64,000 bases of DNA from assembly GCF_947501385.1 (NCBI RefSeq), contig NZ_CANMVP010000004.1, positions 124,001 to 188,000 on the forward strand, read 5' to 3'. Positions 55,272 to 64,000 of this stretch are shown one piece after another. Positions within the stretch are counted from its first letter, which is position 1. The number at the start of each line of letters is the position of its first letter. Below the pieces are notes generated by a model. The model did not search any database, was not told the DNA's origin, and worked only from the letters and a program-made list of their open reading frames with translations. A program made the translations under genes and the position numbers. This stretch comes from an uncultured Polaribacter sp. GTDB taxonomy: Bacteria > Bacteroidota > Bacteroidia > Flavobacteriales > Flavobacteriaceae.

Positions 55272-58200
55272 TTAGAGAGATATTTTAATACCAAACAGGA
55301 CTGTTTTCAATAAATAGCCACTGTTATATGAGTTTTGAAGCCCTGTTTCTGGATCTGGGCCTGCGTAGTCTGTAAACGTAAACGGGTTTTGAATGTCTAA
55401 TGTTAGTCGGAAACTAGACATTTTGAACTTTTCTAATAGGGTTTGTGGAAACTGATATCCCAAACCAATATTTCCCACTCTTACAAAATCAAATTCTGTA
55501 TAATAATTGTTTCCAGTCGCGCCATATTCTAACGCAGGGTTTTGTGAATTTGGATTATTAGGTGTCCAATAATCTAGATCTAACTTATTAAATTTGGCAT
55601 CATCATTTTGCCAAGGAACAAAATTATTGTAAAATTCAGAATGTCCAAAAGATCCTTGTCTTGTATATATTTGAAAAGAAAAATCGAAATTCTTATAGGA
55701 GAAAGTGTTTGTCATACCTCCAGTCCAATCTGGTGATACCTGACCGATTACAACCTGATCATCGGCATTAAGTATTCCATCACTGTTTTGATCTCTGTAT
55801 TTCTCTTCGCCAGGAAAATACCCATAACTAAGTGCTTCTGCAGCTTCTTCTAATTGCCAGATGCCAATTTTCTCGTATCCATAAATAGCATCTACAGCTT
55901 CGCCTACTATCAAACGCCCGTGATTGCCAAAGGGTTCTTCATCTCTTTCACCGTCTAGTCTTAGAATTTCGTTCTTATTCCGAGAAAAATTCAAGCTGGT
56001 TACCCATTTAAAATCATCGGTTAGTATGTTAGTGGTATTTAGCGTAATCTCGAATCCGCTGTTTTTAACCGAACCGTAGTTGCCTACCGCACCATTTGCA
56101 AACCCAGTAATTCTAGAGAGCTCTCTATCAAATATGGAACCTTCTGTGTTTTTGTTATAAATTTCGAACGCCAAACGAACTCGATTGTCAAAAACTCCTG
56201 CATCAAGACCAAAATTGAATTCTTTAGACCTTTCCCATGCTAAGTCGGCATTATTTAACCCTGTTATTTGTATGCCGTTCGTTATCTCATCACCGAACAA
56301 ATAATCTGCGCCTGTTATGAGTGCCAAAGACTGATAAGGGCTTGCCGAACTATCATTTCCTGCCTCTCCATAGGTGATACGAAATTTTAAATTGTTTAAC
56401 CACGATACATTCTTCAAAAATTCTTCTTCACTAGCTTTCCATGCAATGGCAGCTGAAGGAAAAAAAGCCCATTTATTACCTAGTGCCAGTTTAGAAGATC
56501 CGTCATATCTTCCAGTTGCAGTAAATAAATATTTATTTTGAATGTTATAATTTAATCTGCCTGTAAAAGAGGCCAAGGTGACTTTTGAAAATCGTGAGTC
56601 GTTATTTCTTACATCCAAACCTGCACTGGTATTGTAAAAAAGGTAAGCATCTGTATCAAAATCTCTAGTTTCGATAGCACTTCCCTCTGCTTGATTATAA
56701 TATAATGAAGATACTAATGTAGCATTTAATTGATGTCCTTCAAAAATGTTAAAATTAAAATCTGCAATATTATCCCATGTGTAAGAGGTTCTAAATGTGG
56801 TATTGTATATAGATCGAATTCTTTCAGGCTCATTTCTTGCATCTTTGGTTAACAGACCTCTATATTCTCCGAATCGGGAATTATTAATGGAAGGTGCAAA
56901 TTGTGTTTTAAAGTTCACCCAATCCGCAAATTGATAACTTAAAAATACATTGGCAATCACATTAAATGATTTGGTATTTACTCTCCATGCACCGTTAGCG
57001 TCGTAGAAGGGATTTGTAAAGCGTCCATCTTGATCATCTGGAAATAATATAATATTTCCTTCAGGGTCTCTCGAATTTACGGTAGGTGCTAGTCGTAATG
57101 AACTACGAAACAATTCTCTACTGCCTTCTTCTCTTTCTGCCAAAGCCAAATAGGATTTTAAACCGACTGTAAATTTATCGGTAATTTTTTTTGTTAGTGA
57201 TAAACTTATATTATAACGTTCAAATTGCTCGATACCCATAACACCTTCATCTTTTAAATATCCTAGCGTACCGTTATAAACCAAGCCATTGCTACCTCCA
57301 GACATTCCTAAATTGTGTGATGTCTGAATGGCCACTTGACGATAATCTTTTGCCCAATCAGTATAACGTCCATTCACCATATTATCAGCTTCTTCGTTTG
57401 TGGATCGAATTTCCTGTGAGATATCAATTTCAAGATTATTATAATCTTCCACAGTTGGATATATGCCAGCCGCTGGGTCAAAAAGCCCTTTCCATGCGGT
57501 GCTTCTCATTACGTCTTCCACAAATTGAACATACTCTGCACCATTGAACATATCGGGTTTATTGGTAGCTTCCCGAATTCCGAATGTAGCATCGTAGGTA
57601 AACCTTGTTCTTCCTTCAATACCATTTTTGGTAGTAATTATTACCACACCATTTGCACCTCTAGAACCATAGATGGCTGTCGCAGAAACATCTTTTAAAA
57701 TGTCTATTTGTTGGATGTCAGACGGATTTAATACATTTATATCATCAAAGAACACTCCGTCAACTACAAAGAGTGGCTGAGATTCATCATCCGAAAGTGC
57801 ATCACTAATTCCATCTCTACCTGCATAATTATCAGGTTTAATCGCTGTATTTCCTCTAATATCAAAAGATAACGGCGCACCAGGTTTGTTACTTAATGAC
57901 CGTATATCTACACCAGCTACTCTACCTTGTAAAGCTTGCCCAATGTCTGTCTTTTTTTGCTCTGTAATTTCTTCGGCACTTAAAGACGCAACGGCTCCTG
58001 TCAGATCCGTTCTTTTTACAGCTCCATATCCAATGATGACCACTTCATCGAGTTGTGATATGTCTTCTTTTAACTGAATATTTATTGAAGATTGTCCCAG
58101 ATAGGTTACCTCTTGTGTTTTATATCCTAGATAAGAAAACACAATGATATTTCCATTATTGACTTTTATTTGATAATTTCCATCAAAATCTGTAATAGTA

Positions 58201-58349
58201 CCAATTGATGTACCTTTTATATTAACCGTTACGCCTGGAGTAGGATTGTTTTGGTCATCGGTAACAACACCAGACACACTATTTTGCGTCCATGAAGTCC
58301 CTATAAATCCTATCAACGAAAGAATTAATAAAAATTTAAGTTTTTCCAT
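55272..58349 (-). CDS. SusC-like TonB-dependent outer-membrane transporter
   Basis: A 1025-residue importer of oligosaccharides. Order: signal peptide, carboxypeptidase-regulatory-like domain (SGVVTDDQNNPTPGVTVNIK), the QLDEVVIIGYGAVKRTDLTG segment, a plug domain (DVSATAIYGSRGANGVVIIT) and a beta-barrel ending FGIKISL. It is the first gene of a minus-strand operon that runs through susD, GH92, two GH29, GH3, the PI-PLC fusion, the phosphoesterase and the HTCS. The start at 58349 is fixed by a good signal peptide and by a promoter element 25 bp upstream. It is the only SusC in the window; blocks A and B must share it or use one outside. Confidence 0.96.
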   Translation of the reverse strand: MEKLKFLLILSLIGFIGTSWTQNSVSGVVTDDQNNPTPGVTVNIKGTSIGTITDFDGNYQIKVNNGNIIVFSYLGYKTQEVTYLGQSSINIQLKEDISQLDEVVIIGYGAVKRTDLTGAVASLSAEEITEQKKTDIGQALQGRVAGVDIRSLSNKPGAPLSFDIRGNTAIKPDNYAGRDGISDALSDDESQPLFVVDGVFFDDINVLNPSDIQQIDILKDVSATAIYGSRGANGVVIITTKNGIEGRTRFTYDATFGIREATNKPDMFNGAEYVQFVEDVMRSTAWKGLFDPAAGIYPTVEDYNNLEIDISQEIRSTNEEADNMVNGRYTDWAKDYRQVAIQTSHNLGMSGGSNGLVYNGTLGYLKDEGVMGIEQFERYNISLSLTKKITDKFTVGLKSYLALAEREEGSRELFRSSLRLAPTVNSRDPEGNIILFPDDQDGRFTNPFYDANGAWRVNTKSFNVIANVFLSYQFADWVNFKTQFAPSINNSRFGEYRGLLTKDARNEPERIRSIYNTTFRTSYTWDNIADFNFNIFEGHQLNATLVSSLYYNQAEGSAIETRDFDTDAYLFYNTSAGLDVRNNDSRFSKVTLASFTGRLNYNIQNKYLFTATGRYDGSSKLALGNKWAFFPSAAIAWKASEEEFLKNVSWLNNLKFRITYGEAGNDSSASPYQSLALITGADYLFGDEITNGIQITGLNNADLAWERSKEFNFGLDAGVFDNRVRLAFEIYNKNTEGSIFDRELSRITGFANGAVGNYGSVKNSGFEITLNTTNILTDDFKWVTSLNFSRNKNEILRLDGERDEEPFGNHGRLIVGEAVDAIYGYEKIGIWQLEEAAEALSYGYFPGEEKYRDQNSDGILNADDQVVIGQVSPDWTGGMTNTFSYKNFDFSFQIYTRQGSFGHSEFYNNFVPWQNDDAKFNKLDLDYWTPNNPNSQNPALEYGATGNNYYTEFDFVRVGNIGLGYQFPQTLLEKFKMSSFRLTLDIQNPFTFTDYAGPDPETGLQNSYNSGYLLKTVLFGIKISL

Positions 58350-58374
58350 TTTAATTTGTTTAGTTATTTTTTAG

Positions 58375-58433
58375 CTAATGTAGTAGGAAGTATTTAACAA
58401 GGAATGGACATATTATGCTGAAATATGGATATT
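58375..58433 (-). promoter_or_regulatory. Tandem TCCAT operator and promoter of susC
   Basis: On the minus strand: AATATCCAT, 12 bp, TATGTCCAT (plus coordinates 58425-58433 and 58404-58412; 21-bp period), then 21 bp and TACATTAG (58382-58375). The start codon follows after 25 nt. Same layout as the MIOX and DUF1080 promoters; probable HTCS target. Confidence 0.75.
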
Positions 58434-58562
58434 TTGATTAATTTTTAAAATAAGAGGTATATTTTTTGAAATTCATAAATTCATATGCAATTAAATATGA
58501 TAAAAGTAAATTATAGTAAAATCAATTAGCATTAATTATAAGAGTTTTGTGTGTTAGGCGGT

Positions 58563-58622
58563 TTCATCCATGCTTTTGAACAGTTCATCCATCTGAGTAT
58601 TAATTTTTTATTGTTAAATTAG
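58563..58622 (+). promoter_or_regulatory. Tandem TCCAT operator and promoter of the DUF1080 operon
   Basis: TTCATCCAT at 58563-58571 and again at 58584-58592 (exact 21-bp direct repeat), then 22 bp and TAAATTAG at 58615-58622. The start codon is 27 nt downstream. It mirrors the susC promoter on the other side of the same intergenic region. Confidence 0.75.
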
Positions 58623-58649
58623 TGCTCAACTACAAAATATATCTAGATT

Positions 58650-60038
58650 ATGAAAAAAAAAATTTGTCTACATAAATTGGTACTGCTTTGTATGGTATTA
58701 CATTTATGTAGTTGCTCAAAAACAACAAAAGAACAAACTCCATGGAAAGACTTATTTGATGGTGAAACTCTAGAAGGTTGGACACAAAAAGGAGGTGATG
58801 CTAAATACCAAGTTCGCGATGGTGCTGTTGTTGGAACCACAGTACACAATACACCAAATTCTTTTTTAACTACTGATAAGTTATATGGCGATTTTATTTT
58901 AGAACTAGAATATAAGGTAGATTCTACTATGAATTCTGGCATACAAATACGCAGTAATAGCTTCCCGCATTACAGAGATGGACGTGTACATGGGTATCAA
59001 GTTGAAATTGACCCTTCAGAACGTGCTTGGAGCGGTGGTATTTATGATGAAGCCAGACGTGGCTGGTTAAATACCCTAGAAAATAACCCAGAAGCTCAAA
59101 AAGCATTTAAACAAAACGATTGGAATCATTACCGTATCGAAGCTATTGGCGACACATTAAAAACATGGATAAACGGTGTTCCCGCAGCCCATTTAGTAGA
59201 CGAAAAAACTGCAAGTGGATTTATTGGTTTACAAGTACACAATATTAAACCAGATAAAAAAGAAGGTACTGAAATTGTATGGAAAAACATAAAAATAATT
59301 ACAGAGAATGTGGCTAAGTATTCTAAAAAGTCTCCTATAAAACCCATCATCATTAAAAATCAATTAACGTTAGATGAAAAGAAAAAAGGGTGGCAGTTAT
59401 TATGGGATGGTAAGACCACCAACGGATGGCGAGGCGCTAAGCTAGATAAATTTCCAGAAAGCGGCTGGAAAATTAAAAATGGTGAATTAATTGTATTGGC
59501 TTCAGGTGGTGGAGAATCTACAGCTGGTGGTGATATTGTTACGGAAGCATTGTACGGAGATTTTGAACTGTCAGTAGATTTTAAAGTAACTCCAGGTGCC
59601 AATAGTGGCATAAAATACTATGTAGATAGTAACCTTAACAAAGGCAACGGTTCTTCTATTGGTTTAGAATATCAAATTTTGGATGATGATTTGCATCCTG
59701 ATGCCAAACTAGGAAACCATGAAGGCAGTAGAACTGTTAGTTCATTGTACGATTTGATTCAGGCTGATATAAATAAGCCTATAAACCCTGTAGGAGAATG
59801 GAATACTGCTTACATCATTTCAAAAGATAATCATGTAGAGCATTGGTTAAACGGTACAAAGGTTTTAGAGTACGAAAGAAAAAGTGATGCCTATCGTAAA
59901 CTAGTATCTGAAAGCAAATATGTAAAATGGCCTAATTTTGGCGAATTAGATAAAGGACAAATCCTATTACAAGACCATGGCGACTTAGTCTATTTTAAAA
60001 ATGTAAAAATTCGTTCTATAAACAATACCAAAGAATAA
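58650..60038 (+). CDS. Tandem DUF1080 (3-keto-disaccharide hydrolase family) lipoprotein
   Basis: A 462-residue lipoprotein (signal ending LCSC) made of two DUF1080 (PF06439) domains, about residues 30-210 and 240-455. Each opens with W(K/Q)xLxDG and a G-W motif (DLFDGETLEGWTQKGG; LLWDGKTTNGWRG). Each also carries the GDFxLxxxxKV and NSGI(Q/K) blocks of this lectin-like jelly-roll fold. Members of this family are now linked to cleavage of 3-keto-glycosides made by Gfo/Idh oxidoreductases, and two such genes follow it directly. The second domain keeps the longer acidic insertions. It is the first gene of a unit divergent from susC and shares the HTCS-type promoter. A pure carbohydrate-binding role is the alternative. 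Confidence 0.9.
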   Translation: MKKKICLHKLVLLCMVLHLCSCSKTTKEQTPWKDLFDGETLEGWTQKGGDAKYQVRDGAVVGTTVHNTPNSFLTTDKLYGDFILELEYKVDSTMNSGIQIRSNSFPHYRDGRVHGYQVEIDPSERAWSGGIYDEARRGWLNTLENNPEAQKAFKQNDWNHYRIEAIGDTLKTWINGVPAAHLVDEKTASGFIGLQVHNIKPDKKEGTEIVWKNIKIITENVAKYSKKSPIKPIIIKNQLTLDEKKKGWQLLWDGKTTNGWRGAKLDKFPESGWKIKNGELIVLASGGGESTAGGDIVTEALYGDFELSVDFKVTPGANSGIKYYVDSNLNKGNGSSIGLEYQILDDDLHPDAKLGNHEGSRTVSSLYDLIQADINKPINPVGEWNTAYIISKDNHVEHWLNGTKVLEYERKSDAYRKLVSESKYVKWPNFGELDKGQILLQDHGDLVYFKNVKIRSINNTKE

Positions 60039-60042
60039 GATT

Positions 60043-61389
60043 ATGAGCACAAACAGAAGAGATTTTATAAAAAAAACAACCATTGGAGCTGTCGGTATCA
60101 GTTTAGGGTCTAGTGTACATGCCATGTCGGCAAAAAGCTATTCGAATATTATTGGAGCGAATGATAGATTGCATGTTGCAATACAAGGTTTAGGTAGAAG
60201 ATATAGTGCTTACATACCTGCAATCGTAGCAAAAGAAAATAATATTAAATTACACTATTTGTGTGATGTTATGAAAAGCCAGCGTGATAAAGCGGCACTT
60301 GAAGTTTCGAAAGTTATAAGTAACACACCAAAACTGGAAAACGACATTCGTAAAATTATAGAGGATAAGAAAATTGACGCTATTTTTATGGCAACACCAG
60401 ATCATTGGCATGCTCCAGGTGCTTGTATGGCAATGCAAGGAGGGAAGCATGTGTTTTTAGAAAAGCCATGTAGTCATAATCCGCAAGAGGGTGAATTGCT
60501 CGTAGCTTACCAAAAAAAATATAATAAGGTTGTGCAAATGGGAAATCAGCAACGTTCATCACCACAATCACAAGAAATTATTAAAAGCATCCATGAAGGT
60601 ATTATTGGTGATGTATATAATGCCATTGCTTTTTATACAAGCAAAAGGGGTAGAGTACCAAATCAAGTAAAAGCAAATCCGCCAGAAGGATTAGATTGGG
60701 ATTTGTTTCAAGGACCAGCTCCAAGAAGAGATTATACTGATAATACTTGGGACTATAATTGGCATTGGTATGGCTGGGATTATGGTACCGCAGAAATGGG
60801 CAATAATGCCACACACGAACTAGACATTGCACGCTGGGCTTTAGATGTAAAGTACCCAGAAAACGTACATGTAAATTCTGGAAAGTTTCATTATAAAGAC
60901 GATGGTTGGGAAATGTATGATACGATGGAGGCAACATTCCGTTTTGCTGGGAATAGAACCATTCAGTGGGATGGACGTAGTAGAAATGGATATGACAAAT
61001 ACGGAGCGGGTAGAGGTACTATTATATATGGTTCTAATGGCTCTGTGTTTATCGATAGAGGTGGGTATAAGCTGTATAATTTAAAAGGTAATTTAATAAA
61101 AGAAAATCTTTCTGATGGTAAAGAAGCGGGCACAGCTCTTGGTGGAGGAGGAGACCTTTCAACATTGCATACTATAAATTTCTTTGATGCAATAAGAGGT
61201 AAAGCAGCGCTAACATCGCCAATTGATGAAGGTGCTATTAGTCAGCTTTTAACTCATTATGCCAATATAGCACATCGTATCGATAACTCATTTGAAGTTA
61301 ATGAACAAACAGGTCGTATTTTTAATAGAGAAGCCATGAAATTATGGTCTAGAACCTATGAACCAGGTTGGGAGATTAAATCAGTGTAG
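60043..61389 (+). CDS. Gfo/Idh/MocA oxidoreductase 1, Tat-exported
   Basis: NAD(P)-dependent oxidoreductase of 448 residues. The Tat signal has RRDFIKK near the N-terminus, then a Rossmann domain (AIQGLGRRYSAYIPAI, MATPDHWHAPGAC) and FLEKPCSH, which holds the conserved Lys of the EKP motif. The C-terminal alpha/beta domain carries MGNNATHELDIARW. It should act in the periplasm with a tightly bound cofactor. Families of this type oxidise sugars at C3 or oxidise inositols. It follows DUF1080 by 4 bp, forming a plausible keto-sugar pathway: oxidise at C3, then cleave. With MIOX in the same regulon, an inositol-glycoside substrate deserves thought. Confidence 0.92.
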   Translation: MSTNRRDFIKKTTIGAVGISLGSSVHAMSAKSYSNIIGANDRLHVAIQGLGRRYSAYIPAIVAKENNIKLHYLCDVMKSQRDKAALEVSKVISNTPKLENDIRKIIEDKKIDAIFMATPDHWHAPGACMAMQGGKHVFLEKPCSHNPQEGELLVAYQKKYNKVVQMGNQQRSSPQSQEIIKSIHEGIIGDVYNAIAFYTSKRGRVPNQVKANPPEGLDWDLFQGPAPRRDYTDNTWDYNWHWYGWDYGTAEMGNNATHELDIARWALDVKYPENVHVNSGKFHYKDDGWEMYDTMEATFRFAGNRTIQWDGRSRNGYDKYGAGRGTIIYGSNGSVFIDRGGYKLYNLKGNLIKENLSDGKEAGTALGGGGDLSTLHTINFFDAIRGKAALTSPIDEGAISQLLTHYANIAHRIDNSFEVNEQTGRIFNREAMKLWSRTYEPGWEIKSV

Positions 61390-61430
61390 TACATTACATA
61401 TATAATTCATCTAATAAATACAGCTAGTAT

Positions 61431-62612
61431 ATGAAGAGAAGAGATTTTCTAGTGAAAGGGACTTTGGCATCAGCCGCAATTACAACTTCGAATTTTGCTA
61501 TGGGTACTATTTTAAATTGTAAAAATCCTAATGAAACTTTAAATATAGGCATTATTGGTACAGGCGATAGAGGTAGTGGGCTTATTCCAAGCATCAATCA
61601 AATTCAAAATTTTAATGTGATTGCCTGTTGTGATACTTTGCCATTTCGTTTAGAAAATGGGCTAAAAAAAGTGGAAGGTATGGCTAAAGGATACAGTGAT
61701 TATCGTAAATTATTAGATCATAAAGATATAGATGCTATTTTAGTAGCAACGCCCTTTTATACACATGCTAAAATTGCCATGGATGCTGTAGATGCTGGGA
61801 AACATGTGTATTGCGAAAAAACGATGGCGAAAGGTTATAAAGGCATTCAAAGTTTGATTAACAAAGTAGGGCAATCGAAAAGTATTTTTCAGACAGGACA
61901 TCAATACCATAGTTCTAGATTGTATACCCATGTGGTAGACCTAATTAAAAATGGAAAAATAGGAAATATCACCGCATTCGAGTGTCAATGGAACCGTCAT
62001 GGAAATTGGAGACGTCCAGTTCCAAGACCCGAACTAGAAAGAGCTATTAATTGGCGTATGTATCGTGAATACTCTGGCGGACTTTTAGCTGAATTATGTT
62101 CACATCAAATAGATTTTGCAAACTGGGTTTTAAATGAAATGCCTACTCAAGTAATGGGATCTGGAGGTGTAGATTACTGGAAAGATGGTCGTGAAACATA
62201 TGATAATATTCATCTAATTTACAATTATCCTAGTGGTGTTAAAGCTACGTATACATGCTTAACGAGTAATGCAAAAGATGGTTATAAAATTAAAATAAAA
62301 GGAGATAAAGGTACACTTATTTTAGATTATGCAAAAGCTTGGTTTTATCCAGAAAGCAATCAAAAGAAAGAAATGGGTACAGTAGACGGTGTTTCTGGTG
62401 CCACAGTAAAATGGGATAAAGGCTTAGGTATTCCTATTGAGATGGAACATATTGAGCCTAGTAAACAAGCTCTGATTGATTTTAGGGAAAACATTATAGA
62501 TAATAGAGAACCAATATCAAACATAACTACGGGTGCTAATACTGCTATTTGTATTCAAATGGGTCTTGATGCTATGTATGATAATAAAATAGTAACAAAG
62601 CCAATATTTTAA
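61431..62612 (+). CDS. Gfo/Idh/MocA oxidoreductase 2, Tat-exported
   Basis: A 393-residue Gfo/Idh/MocA protein with a twin-arginine signal (KRRDFLVKG) and Rossmann motif IGIIGTGDRGSGL. VATPFYTHAKIAM and YCEKTMAKG follow, the latter with Thr where EKP usually has Pro. The C-terminal domain has GGLLAELCSHQIDFANW. It is clearly different from its neighbour at 60043, so the pair may run forward and reverse steps or form a heteromer. It is 41 bp downstream of the first and last in the unit. Confidence 0.92.
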   Translation: MKRRDFLVKGTLASAAITTSNFAMGTILNCKNPNETLNIGIIGTGDRGSGLIPSINQIQNFNVIACCDTLPFRLENGLKKVEGMAKGYSDYRKLLDHKDIDAILVATPFYTHAKIAMDAVDAGKHVYCEKTMAKGYKGIQSLINKVGQSKSIFQTGHQYHSSRLYTHVVDLIKNGKIGNITAFECQWNRHGNWRRPVPRPELERAINWRMYREYSGGLLAELCSHQIDFANWVLNEMPTQVMGSGGVDYWKDGRETYDNIHLIYNYPSGVKATYTCLTSNAKDGYKIKIKGDKGTLILDYAKAWFYPESNQKKEMGTVDGVSGATVKWDKGLGIPIEMEHIEPSKQALIDFRENIIDNREPISNITTGANTAICIQMGLDAMYDNKIVTKPIF

Positions 62613-62643
62613 TATTTATAGTTGATTTTATCATGTAAAATGT

Positions 62644-62667
62644 CTCTTTATCTTACCATATAAAGAG
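62644..62667. terminator. Weak hairpin between convergent genes
   Basis: Inverted repeat CTCTTTAT / ATAAAGAG with an 8-nt loop, 31 bp after the second oxidoreductase. It could end transcription of the DUF1080 unit, though the T tract after it is poor. The rest of the 225-bp gap up to the kinase gene shows nothing else. Confidence 0.4.
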
Positions 62668-62837
62668 GTGTTTGATAAGTAAGAAGTAATGATTCATTTT
62701 TTCTTTAAGTTTTATATCGAAAAGATGTAGAAATAATTTCCGTTTTAGAAATAATAGGATTCTAACCTCTAATCTAATACAGGAAAAAAAATCAAATGTA
62801 AAAGTCTCTGTTTATACTTATCTTGTTGTTAGAAAAA

Positions 62838-64000
62838 CTAATCTTTTAAAAACGATCTCATCATTAAAGCGGCTCCGTAAGCACTTTCATTCGCAGAATT
62901 TGTAAGTCTAATGCGAACATTTTTTTTCATTAAACTTAAAAATTTGGTAAAGACTTCGTTGGAATTAAATCCGCCAGAAATAAAAATATCTGTTAGTTTA
63001 TTTTTATCGTCTAGAATTAAATCTATTCCAGTAATTACTTTTTTGCAAATCTCATATACTAATTGATAATATGCTTTTTCAAAAGAAGTGAATTTTTTAG
63101 GCAGTTCTAAATTTGCTTCAAAATTAGTATCTATTCCTTCTTCTAAGAAAATTTGCGAACCTCTGCTTATTAAAGTTTCGCATAATTTTATATCTAAATA
63201 AAGAGATTTATGTGCATTCTTTTTAGTCTTAAAATATGCTGTAAGCGCTTTGGTATATACTTCGTGTATTTTTCCCAAAAATTGCATAGAAGATTTTACT
63301 TGTTGCTTTTCTGGCGTCATAAAACACAAGCAATTATTTTTTAATTGTTTTTTTGTAAGATTTTTTTTACTAAAAGGGTTCATCGCAATAATCCAAGTTC
63401 CTGTTGAAAGCAAAACATAATTTTTACCTTTTTCTTTCTCTAAAATTGGAATTATAGAGGATGAACTATCATGCAAACCAGTACCAACAGCAATGTTTTC
63501 TCCGTTAATTTCAGTAAGAATTGCTTCTTTTCCTTTTGAAGGCTCAGGTAGGGTGATACTTTCATCCTTTAACCAACTGTGATATTGCATGTTATCAAAA
63601 TCCCAAGTGGCTGTATGTGCACCTATTGAAGTAAACTCTGCTGTAATTTCTTTTGTAAATAGATAACTTAGATATTGTGGATAATGTAAGATAGATACAA
63701 CATTCTTCCAGATTTCTGGTTTTTCATTTTTCAGTTTAAGTATTTGAATTCCTGTGTTTAACATTCCGTATGCCGGAGAAGCTGTTTTTCTTGAAAATTC
63801 ATCAATACCACCATTTGCTTCGTATACGTAAGTATATTTCGATAAATCTAACGGTTTTAAATAATTGTATAAAGGTGTTAGTCTTTTGCCATTTTTATCT
63901 AAAAAAATAATTGAAGCACCATGTGTTGAAAAATTTATAGCTTTTATTTTGTAAATTCCTTTTGTTTGAATGTCTCGTATTTCTGCTAAAATCCAATTTT
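62838..64000 (-). CDS. FGGY-family sugar kinase, 5' end outside window
   Basis: C-terminal part (387 visible codons) of a cytoplasmic FGGY carbohydrate kinase; the frame is open to the right edge, so the apparent Met at 63764 is internal. Visible landmarks: AINFSTHGASIIFLD near the edge, GTGLHDSSSS and STGTWIIAMNP in the middle, and FISGGFNSNEVF then NESAYGAALMM at the end, as in the rhamnulokinase/fuculokinase branch. Five GH29 and one GH95 gene in the window make L-fuculokinase the contextual favourite, but rhamnulokinase cannot be excluded. It converges on the DUF1080 unit and belongs to another transcript. Confidence 0.88.
   Translation of the reverse strand, partial: NWILAEIRDIQTKGIYKIKAINFSTHGASIIFLDKNGKRLTPLYNYLKPLDLSKYTYVYEANGGIDEFSRKTASPAYGMLNTGIQILKLKNEKPEIWKNVVSILHYPQYLSYLFTKEITAEFTSIGAHTATWDFDNMQYHSWLKDESITLPEPSKGKEAILTEINGENIAVGTGLHDSSSSIIPILEKEKGKNYVLLSTGTWIIAMNPFSKKNLTKKQLKNNCLCFMTPEKQQVKSSMQFLGKIHEVYTKALTAYFKTKKNAHKSLYLDIKLCETLISRGSQIFLEEGIDTNFEANLELPKKFTSFEKAYYQLVYEICKKVITGIDLILDDKNKLTDIFISGGFNSNEVFTKFLSLMKKNVRIRLTNSANESAYGAALMMRSFLKD

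Larger units (their letters stand above)
58350..58649. other. Divergent regulatory region between susC and the DUF1080 operon
   Basis: A 300-bp AT-rich region with no gene. It carries two copies of the same promoter module facing opposite ways (58375-58433 for susC, 58563-58622 for the DUF1080 operon). The middle (about 58440-58560) shows nothing I can name. Confidence 0.8.

Noticed and set aside
63762..63764. Start codon for the FGGY kinase
   Set aside because: The frame remains open to the right edge with clear kinase sequence (STHGASI), so this Met is internal.
1..64000. tRNA, rRNA, CRISPR, prophage or intact insertion sequences
   Set aside because: I found no cloverleaf, repeat-spacer array, integrase or transposase frame on either strand.

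Overview
The window is part of a large glycan-utilisation region (polysaccharide utilisation locus, PUL) from an AT-rich member of the Bacteroidota, most likely a marine Flavobacteriaceae. The evidence is a SusC/SusD pair, a 1344-residue hybrid two-component sensor (HTCS), many lipoprotein or Sec-exported glycoside hydrolases and sulfatases, and short flavobacterial intergenic repeats. An O2-dependent inositol oxygenase points to an aerobe. I see no rRNA, tRNA, CRISPR array, integrase or intact insertion sequence.

Layout. (A) 1-12561, plus strand: a partial GH92 alpha-mannosidase, Na+/solute symporter, GH130 Man-GlcNAc phosphorylase, CBM9-like lipoprotein, GHL10-type hydrolase, glycosylasparaginase, GH20 hexosaminidase and GH92. 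This is a nearly complete kit for the N-glycan core. (B) 12888-35120, plus strand, after a 326-bp gap with a terminator-like hairpin: sulfatase, GH29, sulfatase, GH29, sulfatase, GH95, sulfatase, GH3, GH92, GH29, GH92, GH20. This looks like a desulfation/defucosylation/demannosylation series for a sulfated, fucosylated glycan. (C) 35132-58349, minus strand: reading in the direction of transcription, susC, susD, GH92, GH29, GH29, GH3, an esterase/PI-PLC fusion, a metallophosphoesterase and the HTCS, then a separate unit of myo-inositol oxygenase (MIOX) and a second symporter. (D) 58650-62612, plus strand: a tandem DUF1080 lipoprotein and two Tat-exported Gfo/Idh/MocA oxidoreductases, divergent from susC. 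(E) a partial FGGY sugar kinase runs off the right edge.

The most striking result is a shared promoter architecture in front of three transcription units: susC, the DUF1080 operon and MIOX. Each has two direct copies of WWYRTCCAT exactly 21 bp apart, followed 21-22 bp later by TANNTTAG, with the start codon 25-37 bp further on. This ties the inositol genes and the keto-sugar genes to the SusCD/HTCS operon as one regulon. I did not find the pattern in front of blocks A or B.

Inferred function. Blocks A and B would dismantle sulfated, fucosylated N-glycans down to the GlcNAc-Asn stub. The regulon of C and D combines alpha-mannosidase, fucosidases, a phosphoinositide-type phospholipase C fused to an esterase, a phosphoesterase, an inositol-type symporter and MIOX. 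It looks designed for a glycosylated inositol phospholipid, such as a GPI anchor or a glycosyl inositol phosphoceramide, with the inositol routed to D-glucuronate. The enzyme families are read directly from sequence; the substrate is a hypothesis.
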